DNA of 12,745 nucleotides from Candidatus Minthomonas equi. Its GTDB lineage: Bacteria > Bacteroidota > Bacteroidia > Bacteroidales > UBA932. Within the stretch, counting starts at the first letter, position 1; each line of letters opens with the position of its first letter. The stretch is taken from positions 1 through 12,745 of the forward strand of contig JAGHUZ010000203.1 in NCBI GenBank assembly GCA_018064575.1, in the 5' to 3' direction. Below the pieces are notes generated by a model. That model was not told the DNA's origin. It ran no database searches and was given only the letters and a program-made list of their open reading frames with translations. This document shows, one piece after another, positions 1 to 7,854 of the stretch. The position numbers and the translations under genes were made by a program.

Positions 1-272
1 GTAAAGGCCTGCGCCAAGCCATCGGGTGATGGCTGCTCGGCATACTGGAGATTCAATCCGTAATCGGAACCATCACCTAGAAGCCTCTTGAATCCTGGCA
101 GGTCATAAGGAGTGGATATCAGAAGGATATCCCGAATCCCGGCAAGCATCAATACGGAGATGGGATAATAAACCATCGGCTTGTCATATGTAGGAAGCAA
201 CTGCTTACTAACTCCTTTAGTAATCGGATATAATCTTGTGCCGGAACCACCGGCCAGTACAATGCCTTTCAT
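1..272 (-). CDS. rmlA: Glucose-1-phosphate thymidylyltransferase, 5' part (RmlA)
   Basis: Cytoplasmic nucleotidyltransferase that joins glucose-1-phosphate and dTTP to give dTDP-glucose, the first step of dTDP-L-rhamnose and related deoxysugar synthesis. Reading leftwards from the ATG at 272..270, about 90 codons are visible before the window edge. The N-terminus starts [16 protein letters not shown], which carries the G-G-x-G-T-R-L nucleotide-binding loop at residues 8-13. The segments [15 protein letters not shown] and [17 protein letters not shown] follow and are characteristic of RmlA/RfbA. The family is usually about 290 residues, so roughly two thirds lies outside the window. Only three bases separate this start from the stop of the upstream dehydratase gene, so the two are almost certainly one transcript in a surface-polysaccharide locus. 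The identification is firm. The particular polymer is not visible here. Confidence 0.93.
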   Translation of the reverse strand, partial: MKGIVLAGGSGTRLYPITKGVSKQLLPTYDKPMVYYPISVLMLAGIRDILLISTPYDLPGFKRLLGDGSDYGLNLQYAEQPSPDGLAQAF

Positions 273-275
273 TTT

Positions 276-2207
276 TTACTGATAATGTTCGTTGGTACTC
301 CTGTATTCCGGTACGATTTCCTCCATCATCTTGACTATCTCTTTTCTGGAAAGACGATATGAGGCATCCAGCAAGCGCTCTTCATTTTCACAAGCCAATG
401 AGTAATCATATTCACGTACAGAAGCGACCATTATCTTGGGATGGACAGTCGGTTTCGTGTTTTCATTGTCAGCAAGAACCTCTTCATAAAGTTTTTCTCC
501 ATCTCTGAGCCCGGTGAACTTGATTTCGATATTCTTGGCACCGGAAAGAATTATCATCCGCTTTGCCAATTCTACTATCTTGATAGGTCTGCCCATATCG
601 AATACGAAGATTTCGCCCCCGTGTCCCATAACACCTGCTTCGAGTACCAGTTTACATGCCTCCGGAATAAGCATAAAATAGCGTATTATATTCGGGTCGG
701 TAACCGTAACCGGGCCACCTGAAGCTATCTGCTCACGGAAAATAGGAATGACTGAACCATTGCTGCCCAAAACGTTTCCGAATCTGGTAGTAACGAACTG
801 CGTGACGCCTTCCACCTTACCTTCCTGTATGGCTTTATTCAGGGACTGGCAGTATATCTCACAAATCCTCTTGGAACATCCCATTACATTAGTGGGATTG
901 ACAGCTTTGTCAGTGGAGATCATAACAAACTTTCTGACTCCGTATTTGACCGACAAATCAGCTATGATACGGGTACCACGGATATTGTTCCTGATAGCTA
1001 TGGAAGGATTGTCCTCCATCATAGGAACATGCTTGTATGCGGCTGCGTGAAACACATACTCCGGACGATGAGCGGCAAAAAGTTTCTCCATAAAATCTTC
1101 GTCCGTTATGCTGGCCACTATGGTGGCCGCCTTCACACGCTTTGACTCATCGTGACAATCTTCTCCGTAAAGCCTTTTCATCATCATCCTGATATCGTGC
1201 ATCGGAGTTTCAGCCTGATCGACGAGTATCATATCTGATGGATGGAACTTTGCCACTTGAGCCACTATCTCCGATCCTATGGAACCGGCAGCTCCGGTAA
1301 TCAGGACACTTTTTCCACGAAGCTGCTCCTCTATGGCCTTCAAATCCACATCAATTCTCTGCCTCGGAAGCAAATCTTCGATTTCCACCTCTTTTAACTT
1401 TTCCCTGAAAATATCCGAATGTCCGTCCCATTCTTCTGGATTCGGCATCATTATGATTTTGATACCTGCTTCTATCAAATTGGAAATAAGCTCGTCACGA
1501 CTTCTGAAATATTCAGTCTGCAGAGGAGAAACCAATAGAGCAGATACCCTCATCTTCTGCATTTTTTCAATCAGATGAGGTCCGTCCCTGCGAATTTGCA
1601 CTCCCATCAGGTACTTGCTGTCCAGAAATTCGTCAGGATTAACGAAACCGACCAGGGTATATCGGGCCGGGTCCTCATTCTTGATACTTTTAGCCAAAGC
1701 GACCGCTCCCGTCCTCACCCCATATATGAAAACTCTCTCTGCCTTCGAGTCATTACGGATGGTTTCATATAATATCTTCACATTCAAGCGGAAGACGAAC
1801 ATCAGCAAAGTGGATATTACGAATATCGTCAGAATGCCATAAATATCAGGAAGTACTATGAATTTAATCTGTAAAAAATCGACCGCCAGACAAACAAGAT
1901 ACAGACATATGGATGACGACAAATTCGCCACCATCACATTCTTCAAATCGACAAATGAAGAAAAACGCACAACACCGGAATAGGTGTGAAAGAATTTGAA
2001 GTTCACAAAGAACAGAACCAGAATAAGTACTACCCCTCCGACTATAGGCCAGAAATGAAGATTTGCCCAAAGCAAGCCCTTCTCAAGGTATAAAGCCAAC
2101 GCGGCCGAAAGTAAAACAGCCAGACTATCTATCAGCAAGATTATCCAATATGGTACAGCTCTTTTGGAAAAATAGTGCTCATATATATATCTTAATAGCT
2201 TACCCAT
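276..2207 (-). CDS. Membrane UDP-sugar 4,6-dehydratase, WbpM/CapD/FlaA1 type
   Basis: Large membrane-anchored short-chain dehydrogenase/reductase. In this family UDP-GlcNAc is converted to a 4-keto-6-deoxy sugar used for capsule or O-antigen building blocks such as FucNAc or QuiNAc. I chose the ATG at 2207, giving 643 residues (MGKLLRYIYE...); a TTG two codons upstream is possible but less likely. Four hydrophobic segments lie at about residues 20-41, 52-73, 93-113 and 120-140. A first Rossmann-like (CoA-binding-type) domain spans about 155-260. The NAD(P)-binding dehydratase domain begins near 300 with GAAGSIGSE (G-x-x-G-x-x-G). The stretch ISTDKAVNPTNVMG followed by CSKR contains the M-x-x-x-K pair (M442, K446) that replaces the usual SDR Y-x-x-x-K in WbpM-like enzymes. 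Length matches the long WbpM class rather than soluble FlaA1/PseB. It is followed after three bases by rmlA. The exact sugar product cannot be read from the sequence. Confidence 0.92.
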   Translation of the reverse strand: MGKLLRYIYEHYFSKRAVPYWIILLIDSLAVLLSAALALYLEKGLLWANLHFWPIVGGVVLILVLFFVNFKFFHTYSGVVRFSSFVDLKNVMVANLSSSICLYLVCLAVDFLQIKFIVLPDIYGILTIFVISTLLMFVFRLNVKILYETIRNDSKAERVFIYGVRTGAVALAKSIKNEDPARYTLVGFVNPDEFLDSKYLMGVQIRRDGPHLIEKMQKMRVSALLVSPLQTEYFRSRDELISNLIEAGIKIIMMPNPEEWDGHSDIFREKLKEVEIEDLLPRQRIDVDLKAIEEQLRGKSVLITGAAGSIGSEIVAQVAKFHPSDMILVDQAETPMHDIRMMMKRLYGEDCHDESKRVKAATIVASITDEDFMEKLFAAHRPEYVFHAAAYKHVPMMEDNPSIAIRNNIRGTRIIADLSVKYGVRKFVMISTDKAVNPTNVMGCSKRICEIYCQSLNKAIQEGKVEGVTQFVTTRFGNVLGSNGSVIPIFREQIASGGPVTVTDPNIIRYFMLIPEACKLVLEAGVMGHGGEIFVFDMGRPIKIVELAKRMIILSGAKNIEIKFTGLRDGEKLYEEVLADNENTKPTVHPKIMVASVREYDYSLACENEERLLDASYRLSRKEIVKMMEEIVPEYRSTNEHYQ

Positions 2208-2237
2208 AGTCAAGACACAATATTTTCGCGAAGTTAA

Positions 2238-2271
2238 TAAATATATCTCTCAATCAGCAAAAAAAATCAAA
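2238..2271 (-). promoter_or_regulatory. Candidate promoter of the dehydratase-rmlA operon
   Basis: On the minus strand TTTG (2271..2268) is followed after 22 bases by TATATTTA (2245..2238). This is one mismatch from the Bacteroidota -7 consensus TAnnTTTG, with a slightly long spacer. Transcription would start about 25-30 bases before the ATG at 2207. A run of nine G lies two bases upstream of the -33-like element. No other good match exists between nhaC and the dehydratase gene. This is inferred from the consensus only. Confidence 0.3.
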
Positions 2272-2273
2272 TA

Positions 2274-2282
2274 CCCCCCCCC
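2274..2282. repeat. Nine-base homopolymer (C9 on plus, G9 on minus strand)
   Basis: Nine consecutive C on the plus strand lie in the intergenic region upstream of the dehydratase-rmlA genes, flanked by T-A on the left and G-A on the right. On the transcribed (minus) strand it reads as G9, directly 5' of the candidate -33 element. Homopolymeric G/C tracts of this length are prone to slipped-strand length change. An eight-base A tract at 2259-2266 lies inside the promoter spacer. Confidence 0.9.
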
Positions 2283-2339
2283 GAACACCATTCTACTAAT
2301 AATCAATAACTTACATAGCAATACAAACAAACAGACATC

Positions 2340-3776
2340 CTACATCATCTGCCTGTTTTCTATCCTATGTATATTGACATTGAATGCCACAAGGGCTATA
2401 GATATCAGCGGGGTGATAAAGCAGAATATGGAATATGGGAAATAATCCACCGTAGCAATGCCCAGCACAGTGGATTGCGCCACTGCACAGGTATTCCAAG
2501 GTACCAGAACGGAACTAACCGTGGCCGAATCCCCTATAGCCCGGCTGAGCACTTCGGGAGCATATCCCATCTTCTTATATGTATCGCTGAACATATTTCC
2601 AGGCAATAGGATGGCCATATACTGGTCCGCCAAAACCATATTACTCACAATACAGGTACATATTGTGGTGACAACCAGTGAAGTGGAACTTTTTATCACT
2701 GATACCAGTTTTTCCGTAATCGTATCAAGTATCCCGCTTGCAGAAAGGATTCCTCCTGTCGTCATTATGCAGATTATCAGCCATATAGTATTCACCATTC
2801 CATACATTCCGCTGGTGGAGGCCAGATGATCCACCAACGAATTACCTGTAGAAATAAAAACCGGTGAAGACATCATTCTGAATATGGATTGAAGAAAAAC
2901 ACCGAATCCACGGGATTCTCCGCATATTATGGAGATAATTTCATCTTGTACCAGAAATGAAACGATTCCGGCAAATAATGCCGAAATGAACAGGGTGATA
3001 AATGCCGGAATTTTTTTAACGACCATAAAAATGGTAACTACAGGAATCAACAACAGCCACGGGGAAATATAAAATATGCTTTGGAGAGCCTCTGACTGCG
3101 TAGCCATATCTATTGATGAAGCAGCCGGATGAACCATTCCTACTATCAGGAATACGGCAAGACACATCACAAATGCAGGAATCGCAGTGTATAAAGAGTA
3201 TTTTACGTGGATATATAGATTCGAACCCGCAATGGATGCGGCAAGATTGACTGTATCGGAAAGAGGAGACAATTTGTCTCCGAGATATGCCCCTGAGATG
3301 ATGGCCCCTGCCATCCATCCCATCGGCATCCCCACAATTTTCCCAGCCGTAAGCATAGCTACTCCTATAGTTCCAATCGTAGTCCAGGAACTTCCCGCCA
3401 GTGTGGACACAAGACAACAAAGAACAAACGTGATGGCGATGAAAATCCTGGGACTGATAATCTTGAGGCCATAACAAATCATTGTCGGCACTATACCTGA
3501 AAGCATCCAAGTGGCAGTGAGTGCACCGATAGCCAGAAGAATCAGCATAGTCGGTCCCGTCTTGTAAAGATTATATCCGATAGCCTCTTCTATGGAGGAC
3601 CACGGCACTTTCAGATGGAGCATTGCTATCAGCGAGATTATGACTGACACCAGAAGAAGTGTCGTCTGAGCAGGACCGGAAGACACTTCATCCCCAAATA
3701 TAATTACACATAGCGAAAGTAGCGACACAAGTATCACAATAAGTGTAATGGATAATGCGAGTCCCGGCTTCTTCAT
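2340..3776 (-). CDS. nhaC: Na+/H+ antiporter, NhaC family
   Basis: Inner-membrane secondary transporter of the NhaC family, expected to exchange Na+ for protons. Related MleN proteins couple malate/lactate exchange to Na+ and H+, so the substrate is not certain. The 478 residues are almost wholly hydrophobic helices. The family-specific re-entrant segments are present: GSSWTTIGTIG at residues 128-138 and GAYLGDKLSPLSDT at about 162-175, where the polar and acidic residues (D167, D174) are typical of ion-binding sites. Length fits the family (about 460-490). The ATG overlaps the stop of the upstream cca gene as ATGA, so translation is probably coupled and no separate promoter is seen. A 132-bp gap follows before the next gene. 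Confidence 0.9.
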   Translation of the reverse strand: MKKPGLALSITLIVILVSLLSLCVIIFGDEVSSGPAQTTLLLVSVIISLIAMLHLKVPWSSIEEAIGYNLYKTGPTMLILLAIGALTATWMLSGIVPTMICYGLKIISPRIFIAITFVLCCLVSTLAGSSWTTIGTIGVAMLTAGKIVGMPMGWMAGAIISGAYLGDKLSPLSDTVNLAASIAGSNLYIHVKYSLYTAIPAFVMCLAVFLIVGMVHPAASSIDMATQSEALQSIFYISPWLLLIPVVTIFMVVKKIPAFITLFISALFAGIVSFLVQDEIISIICGESRGFGVFLQSIFRMMSSPVFISTGNSLVDHLASTSGMYGMVNTIWLIICIMTTGGILSASGILDTITEKLVSVIKSSTSLVVTTICTCIVSNMVLADQYMAILLPGNMFSDTYKKMGYAPEVLSRAIGDSATVSSVLVPWNTCAVAQSTVLGIATVDYFPYSIFCFITPLISIALVAFNVNIHRIENRQMM

Positions 3777-5239
3777 TGTTGTTCCTCCTTTGCTTCAGAT
3801 AAACAAACATCCTCCTTTTCCACAAGACCGAGTTCAGCCGCTTTTTCACGCATAAGTTTCAAAGCCTCTTCTCTGTTATTAGGAATTACTCCGTCAAGTA
3901 TGGCATTCTTTATATATTCTTTAATGATTCCTATGGTACTGCATGGAGGAATACCATATATTTCCATTATCATATCTCCTGTTACAGGGGGCTGAAAATT
4001 TCTCACTTTATCATTCTCTTCCACCTCTATCAGTTTTTCCCTTACCAATTCGAAATTATGTCTGTGTCTGGCCACTGTCATCTCATTCTTCGAAGTTATG
4101 TCAGCCCCGCTGAGAACCATCAAATCATCGATATCATCACCTGCATCGAAAAGAAGTCTCCTTACTGCCGAATCCGTCACCTCGTCTTCAACAAGCGATA
4201 TGGGTCTCATATGAAGTTCCACAAGTTTCTGGACATATTTCATATTATCGACAGGAAGGCGAAGATATCCTGTAATTTTTCTGACCATCTTGGCGCCCAC
4301 ATAATTGTGGCTGTAGAAGGTCCACCCTGTCCCCGGCTCGTATTTCTTGGTCACCGCCTTGCCTATGTCGTGAAGCAGGGCAGCCCACCGCAGCCAGAGA
4401 TTATCGCTCACCTCAGCCACATTGTCCAACACCTTGAGTGTATGCCTGAAATTGTCCTTATGACGATGTCCATCCTGTTCCTCCACCCCTTTGAGAGCCG
4501 CCACCTGCGGCAATATCAATTCCAAAAGGCTGGTTCTGTCAAGCAAATCGATACCTATGGAAGGTTTCGGAGCCAGCAATATCTTGTTCAGCTCCTCCGT
4601 AATACGTTCAACGGATAAAATGGCAAGCCTTGCCCGATTCCTTATCATCGACTCCAGCGATTCCGGCACTATTTTGAAATGCAATTGAGTGGCAAACCTT
4701 ATTCCCCTTATCATACGGAGAGGGTCATCGCTGTAGGTCATATCAGGGTCCAGCGGCGTCCTGATAATCCCGTCATTGAGGTCCCGGATTCCACCGAAAG
4801 GGTCATATATCTCACCGAAATCTTCCTTCTGAAGAGAAAAAGAGAGTGCATTTATGGTAAAATCCCTGCGAAGCTGGTCATCACGGAGAGTTCCGTTTTC
4901 CACTATAGGCTTGCGCGAATCCGTGCGATATGATTCCTTCCGTGCCCCCACAAACTCCACTTCGATACCACGGGAATGAAGCATTGCGGTTCCAAAACGC
5001 TTGAACACCACGACTTTCGCATTATGGTTAAGTTTCCCTACCTCTTCGGCCAGACGCACTCCACTTCCCTCTACCACTATGTCGATATCAGAACTCGGAC
5101 GCCCAAGCAAAAGGTCTCTCACATACCCACCTATGACAAAAGCCCGTACTCCCAGCTTTTCTGCAGCCTCCCGGACAGTCAGCAGCGTAGGCATCACCTT
5201 CTTCAACCTATCATCCGTAACTACCTGATTTATATTCAT
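3773..5239 (-). CDS. cca: CCA tRNA nucleotidyltransferase with HD domain
   Basis: Class II nucleotidyltransferase that builds or repairs the 3'-terminal CCA of tRNAs in the cytoplasm. Of 488 residues, the catalytic head shows GGYVRDLLLG at 37-46 and DIDIVVEG at 51-58, with D51 and D53 as metal-binding aspartates. The motif RRDFTINAL at 124-132 and DDPLRMIRGIRFA at 171-183 complete the class II head and neck. A C-terminal HD phosphohydrolase domain follows, with LLHDIGKA and H290/D291. That combination is the usual bacterial HD-containing Cca layout. The family includes poly(A) polymerases (PcnB) with the same head, but the HD domain and the Bacteroidota setting favour CCA addition. The start is the ATG at 5239. 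The stop overlaps the nhaC start (ATGA). The 71-bp gap upstream shows no TAnnTTTG box, so it is probably read through from the small gene at 5311-5643. Confidence 0.92.
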   Translation of the reverse strand: MNINQVVTDDRLKKVMPTLLTVREAAEKLGVRAFVIGGYVRDLLLGRPSSDIDIVVEGSGVRLAEEVGKLNHNAKVVVFKRFGTAMLHSRGIEVEFVGARKESYRTDSRKPIVENGTLRDDQLRRDFTINALSFSLQKEDFGEIYDPFGGIRDLNDGIIRTPLDPDMTYSDDPLRMIRGIRFATQLHFKIVPESLESMIRNRARLAILSVERITEELNKILLAPKPSIGIDLLDRTSLLELILPQVAALKGVEEQDGHRHKDNFRHTLKVLDNVAEVSDNLWLRWAALLHDIGKAVTKKYEPGTGWTFYSHNYVGAKMVRKITGYLRLPVDNMKYVQKLVELHMRPISLVEDEVTDSAVRRLLFDAGDDIDDLMVLSGADITSKNEMTVARHRHNFELVREKLIEVEENDKVRNFQPPVTGDMIMEIYGIPPCSTIGIIKEYIKNAILDGVIPNNREEALKLMREKAAELGLVEKEDVCLSEAKEEQQ

Positions 5240-5310
5240 AATTCTATTCGATTAGAAATCAACTATATTCCCGAATCCTCCAGTCACAGAGCACTTATGC
5301 ATCCTTTCTT

Positions 5311-5643
5311 TCAGCGTTCCCAGATTTTCATTTGACGACCGTTACAAAGAATTATTTTCTTCACATCAAGTTCTCTGTTATATCTGAGAGCCTGATGCCA
5401 TACATCGTCAGAAAGTGGAACATCAGGTGCCTTGCATTCGACCAGGATAATCGGTTTGAGTTCCCTGTCAAACACTATGATATCAGCTCTATGACGTCTT
5501 CCGTTCCATAAAAAGGAATACTCCGACATCATAAGTTCCATCGAAACACCCTGTTCCTCGTGGAGCCATCTGATGACACTCTGCCTTACCCTCTCTTCTG
5601 GTGTATCCGGCACATTTTTCTTCCTGAGCGGGTCAAAAATCAT
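5311..5643 (-). CDS. Small orphan HsdR-N-like PD-(D/E)XK domain protein
   Basis: Stand-alone protein resembling the N-terminal nuclease domain of type I restriction enzyme R subunits. This small family is widespread in Bacteroidota and has no established function. From the ATG at 5643 it has 110 residues (MIFDPLRKKN...); a TTG six codons upstream would lie inside the promoter box and is less likely. The conserved opening IFDPLRKK...TPEERVRQ is present. The nuclease-fold signature is intact: D54 in RADIIVFD, E69-C-K71 in LVECKAP, and Q84-x-x-x-Y88, the QxxxY motif seen in HsdR/RecB-type nucleases. From memory, homologues often run about 140-150 residues with extra sequence at both ends, so this copy is compact. 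No methylase, specificity or helicase partner is nearby. It follows holA by 23 bases with its own -7 box. Activity is inferred only. Confidence 0.78.
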   Translation of the reverse strand: MIFDPLRKKNVPDTPEERVRQSVIRWLHEEQGVSMELMMSEYSFLWNGRRHRADIIVFDRELKPIILVECKAPDVPLSDDVWHQALRYNRELDVKKIILCNGRQMKIWER

Positions 5644-5647
5644 TTTG

Positions 5648-5655
5648 CAAAGGTA
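5648..5655 (-). promoter_or_regulatory. -7 box of the small HsdR-N-like gene
   Basis: The minus strand reads TACCTTTG, an exact match to the Bacteroidota -7 consensus TAnnTTTG, followed by CAAA and then the ATG at 5643..5641. Transcription from it would start at or within a few bases of the ATG, giving a leaderless or near-leaderless mRNA. No TTTG element is seen at the usual distance upstream, so the call rests on the -7 box alone. Confidence 0.4.
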
Positions 5656-5666
5656 CAACAATCTTT

Positions 5667-6716
5667 CTAGTTCAGTATTCTGGCGATGAGTTCCGTGAGA
5701 AGTTCGCCATCAGATGCCTCACCCCGTTCATTGCTCTTGCTTTTGTAATCGCACTCACGGAGAAGAGAGATGATTTTCATCGTTTTCATCAAACTGAAAG
5801 AGCGTGCGGCAGCGATATATGGCTGCGCATAACGATAAAATATTCCAGCCTTGGTGGCAGCGGCACTCAAATCCGGCCGTGAAGTATTCTGAGACATCGC
5901 GGCAGCGTGAATGGCCTCTACCTTCGAAAAAAAGTAGAACAACCACCCTAATGTCATCTGGATGGGATACTGTTTCGGAGACCGTCCGAAATACCAGGCG
6001 ATTTTGAATGCTCTCTTCGCATCGCGGGCGGAAAGTGCAGAAGTCAGTTCCATCGTGCTGAATTCCCGGCTTACCCCCACGTTCTTCTCCACATCCCCCA
6101 CTTCGATGACAGAAGTTTCCTCGGAAAGGTTTTTCCGCATTTTGTCGATTTCCATCACCACCTTCCGGAGACTTGTACCAGCACTTTCTGCGAGAAGCTG
6201 TGAAGCGTCAGGGGTAATGGACATACCGACAGACCTGACATACCCATCTATCCATCCCGGCATCCTGTCAAGTTCCACCTTCCCTGACTCGAACACCGCT
6301 CCCGCTGCCGAGGCTTTCTTGTAGAAAGAAGTTCTCTTATCCATCGTTTTTCCACTGTACAGCAGAACCAGAACAGTAGTCCGGGACATATTCTCAGTGT
6401 ATTTTTCCAAAGCCTCCGTCCTGCGGATGGACTGAGCATCCTTCACCACTATGAGTTTTCTGTTGGAAACGGAAAACATAGGATATTCCTGACAATATGA
6501 AACTATGGTTTCCGCGGAGACATCACTTCCATAGAGAATCAACTGATTGAAATCTCTGTCTGCCGGATTCATAGCATGCTCAATAATGAGACGGCACAAT
6601 TCCTCCGGGAAATAAGCCTCATCACCGGAAAGTACATAAAGACACCGGAAATTCCCGTCCAGAATTTCCTTCTTCAATGTCTCGAATGACAGCGACTCTG
6701 ACGATGCCTTAGCCAT
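5667..6716 (-). CDS. holA: DNA polymerase III subunit delta
   Basis: Clamp-loader subunit that opens the beta sliding clamp during replication. The true start is the ATG at 6716, giving 349 residues (MAKASSESLSF...), the usual size for delta. The longer open frame reaching to 6872 would run across a -7 box and into the divergent threonine aldolase gene, so it is rejected. The N-terminal AAA-like region shows LYVLSGDEAYFPEEL at about 26-40. EYPMFSVSNRKLIVVKDAQ at about 77-95 corresponds to the family segment for the core strand and helix. A lid domain is seen around 165-220. The helical collar domain follows from about 220 to the end, with AWYFGRSPKQYPIQMTLGWL. As is common for delta, there is no functional Walker A. 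The gene ends 23 bases before the next ORF. The call rests on the family pattern, since delta is poorly conserved in sequence. Confidence 0.85.
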   Translation of the reverse strand: MAKASSESLSFETLKKEILDGNFRCLYVLSGDEAYFPEELCRLIIEHAMNPADRDFNQLILYGSDVSAETIVSYCQEYPMFSVSNRKLIVVKDAQSIRRTEALEKYTENMSRTTVLVLLYSGKTMDKRTSFYKKASAAGAVFESGKVELDRMPGWIDGYVRSVGMSITPDASQLLAESAGTSLRKVVMEIDKMRKNLSEETSVIEVGDVEKNVGVSREFSTMELTSALSARDAKRAFKIAWYFGRSPKQYPIQMTLGWLFYFFSKVEAIHAAAMSQNTSRPDLSAAATKAGIFYRYAQPYIAAARSFSLMKTMKIISLLRECDYKSKSNERGEASDGELLTELIARILN

Positions 6717-6720
6717 ACTG

Positions 6721-6728
6721 CAAAGATA
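6721..6728 (-). promoter_or_regulatory. -7 box of holA
   Basis: The minus strand reads TATCTTTG (exact TAnnTTTG), then CAGT, then the holA ATG at 6716. As at the next gene downstream, the box ends only four bases before the start codon, so the transcript would be leaderless or nearly so. This box decides the start, because it lies within the longer alternative reading frame. The -33 position holds only a T-rich stretch. Confidence 0.42.
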
Positions 6729-6761
6729 CGAATCTTTAGAAGCCGTTTTAAAAAAGGAATA

Positions 6762-6769
6762 TATATTTG
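6762..6769 (+). promoter_or_regulatory. -7 box of ltaE
   Basis: The plus strand reads TATATTTG, an exact TAnnTTTG match, ending 22 bases before the ltaE ATG at 6792. It faces away from the holA box at 6721-6728, so the 75-bp gap between the two start codons holds two back-to-back promoters. No clear TTTG element is found 19-22 bases upstream. Confidence 0.38.
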
Positions 6770-6791
6770 CGAAAAATTTCAGGCGAAACAT

Positions 6792-7823
6792 ATGTTGCAT
6801 TTTGACAGTGATTATATGCGCGGAGCACACCCGGAGGTGATGCGCCGCCTTATGGAGACAAACCTCAGCCAAAGTGTCGGATACGGTTCCGATGAATACA
6901 CGGCACGTGCTGCAGGACTGATACTCGACGCATGCGGTTTAAACCGTTCAGAATCCAAAGTGGTTTTCCTCACAGGTGGCACCCAAACCAATTCCACCGT
7001 CATCGATTCCTTCACTCAGAGACATCAAGGCGTCATTTGTGCTGAAACCGGTCACATCAATGTTCACGAGGCCGGTGCCGTTGAAGCCACTGGTCACAAA
7101 GTACTGACACTTCCCTCCCACGAAGGAAAAATATGCGCCACGGAACTGGACAACTACATTTCAGATTTCTTCCGCGATGAAACCTGGGAGCATATGGTGG
7201 CACCGGGTATGGTTTACATCTCCTTTCCCACCGAACTCGGAACCATTTACACCCTCAAGGAATTGGAGGACATCTCGAAAGTCTGCCACTCCCACGGAAT
7301 CACCCTTTACCTTGACGGAGCCCGTCTCGGATACGGCCTGGCTGCCTCGAACGAAGTGACACTCCACGACATTGCACGCCTGTGCGACGTATTCTACATT
7401 GGTGGCACCAAGGTCGGAACTCTTTTCGGAGAAGCCGTAGTCGTCAAGGATGCAGCCAGATGGCTGCACTCCCTTTCTCAAGTCAAGCGCCACGGAGCCC
7501 TTCTCGCCAAAGGACGCCTGCTCGGCATTCAGTTCGAAACTCTTTTCACCGATGACCTGTATCTCCGCGCTTCGCGCAATGCCATAGTTCAGGCCATGAA
7601 ACTAAAGGAGGGATTCCTTGCCGCCGGATTCCGTCTCTTTATGGACTCCCCCACCAACCAGCAGTTCTTCATCCTTCCGAATGAGCGTCTGGATGCCCTC
7701 AAGGAAACGGCCACATTTGAACTCTGGGGACCTCGTGGCCCCGAAGAGACCCCAGTCCGCTTCGTAACTGACTGGGGCACTACCGATGAAGAAATCGAGC
7801 GATTGCTGATTCAGCTCAGGTGA
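6792..7823 (+). CDS. ltaE: Low-specificity L-threonine aldolase
   Basis: PLP-dependent fold-type I enzyme that cleaves L-threonine or L-allo-threonine to glycine and acetaldehyde in the cytoplasm. The 343 residues match the family length. Visible active-site elements are the early FLTGGTQTN segment at 59-67 and H92 in INVHEAGA, which stacks on the cofactor ring in the family. D175 in LYLDGARLG binds the pyridine nitrogen, and K207 in FYIGGTKVG is the Schiff-base lysine. The ATG at 6792 begins MLHFDSDYMRGAHPEV, with the F-x-S-D-x-x-x-x-x-H-P pattern typical of these enzymes. It stands alone on the plus strand between holA (divergent) and the NAGLU-like gene (convergent, 31 bases apart). Substrate stereospecificity cannot be read. 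A broader beta-eliminating-lyase role is the main alternative. Confidence 0.92.
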   Translation: MLHFDSDYMRGAHPEVMRRLMETNLSQSVGYGSDEYTARAAGLILDACGLNRSESKVVFLTGGTQTNSTVIDSFTQRHQGVICAETGHINVHEAGAVEATGHKVLTLPSHEGKICATELDNYISDFFRDETWEHMVAPGMVYISFPTELGTIYTLKELEDISKVCHSHGITLYLDGARLGYGLAASNEVTLHDIARLCDVFYIGGTKVGTLFGEAVVVKDAARWLHSLSQVKRHGALLAKGRLLGIQFETLFTDDLYLRASRNAIVQAMKLKEGFLAAGFRLFMDSPTNQQFFILPNERLDALKETATFELWGPRGPEETPVRFVTDWGTTDEEIERLLIQLR

Positions 7824-7839
7824 TGCCATACCCATGGCA
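7824..7839. other. Short hairpin in the convergent gap
   Basis: TGCCAT, a four-base loop ACCC and ATGGCA form a perfect six-base stem directly after the ltaE stop, within the 31-bp gap shared with the convergent NAGLU-like gene. It has no following T run on either strand, so it is not a standard intrinsic terminator. It could serve as a weak bidirectional 3'-end structure. Confidence 0.3.
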
Positions 7840-7854
7840 CAGGAAGAGCGCGAA

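Noticed and set aside
2208..2339. Invertible capsule-type promoter upstream of the dehydratase gene
   Set aside because: No pair of inverted repeats of the length used by Bacteroidota invertases is present around the candidate promoter, and no recombinase gene is nearby.
4058..4618. Plus-strand open frame of 186 codons antisense to cca
   Set aside because: It overlaps the HD-domain part of cca and has no promoter box or recognisable product.
6717..6872. N-terminal extension of holA by 52 codons
   Set aside because: It would run through an exact -7 box and into the 5' end of the divergent ltaE gene, and the 349-residue form already matches the delta family length.
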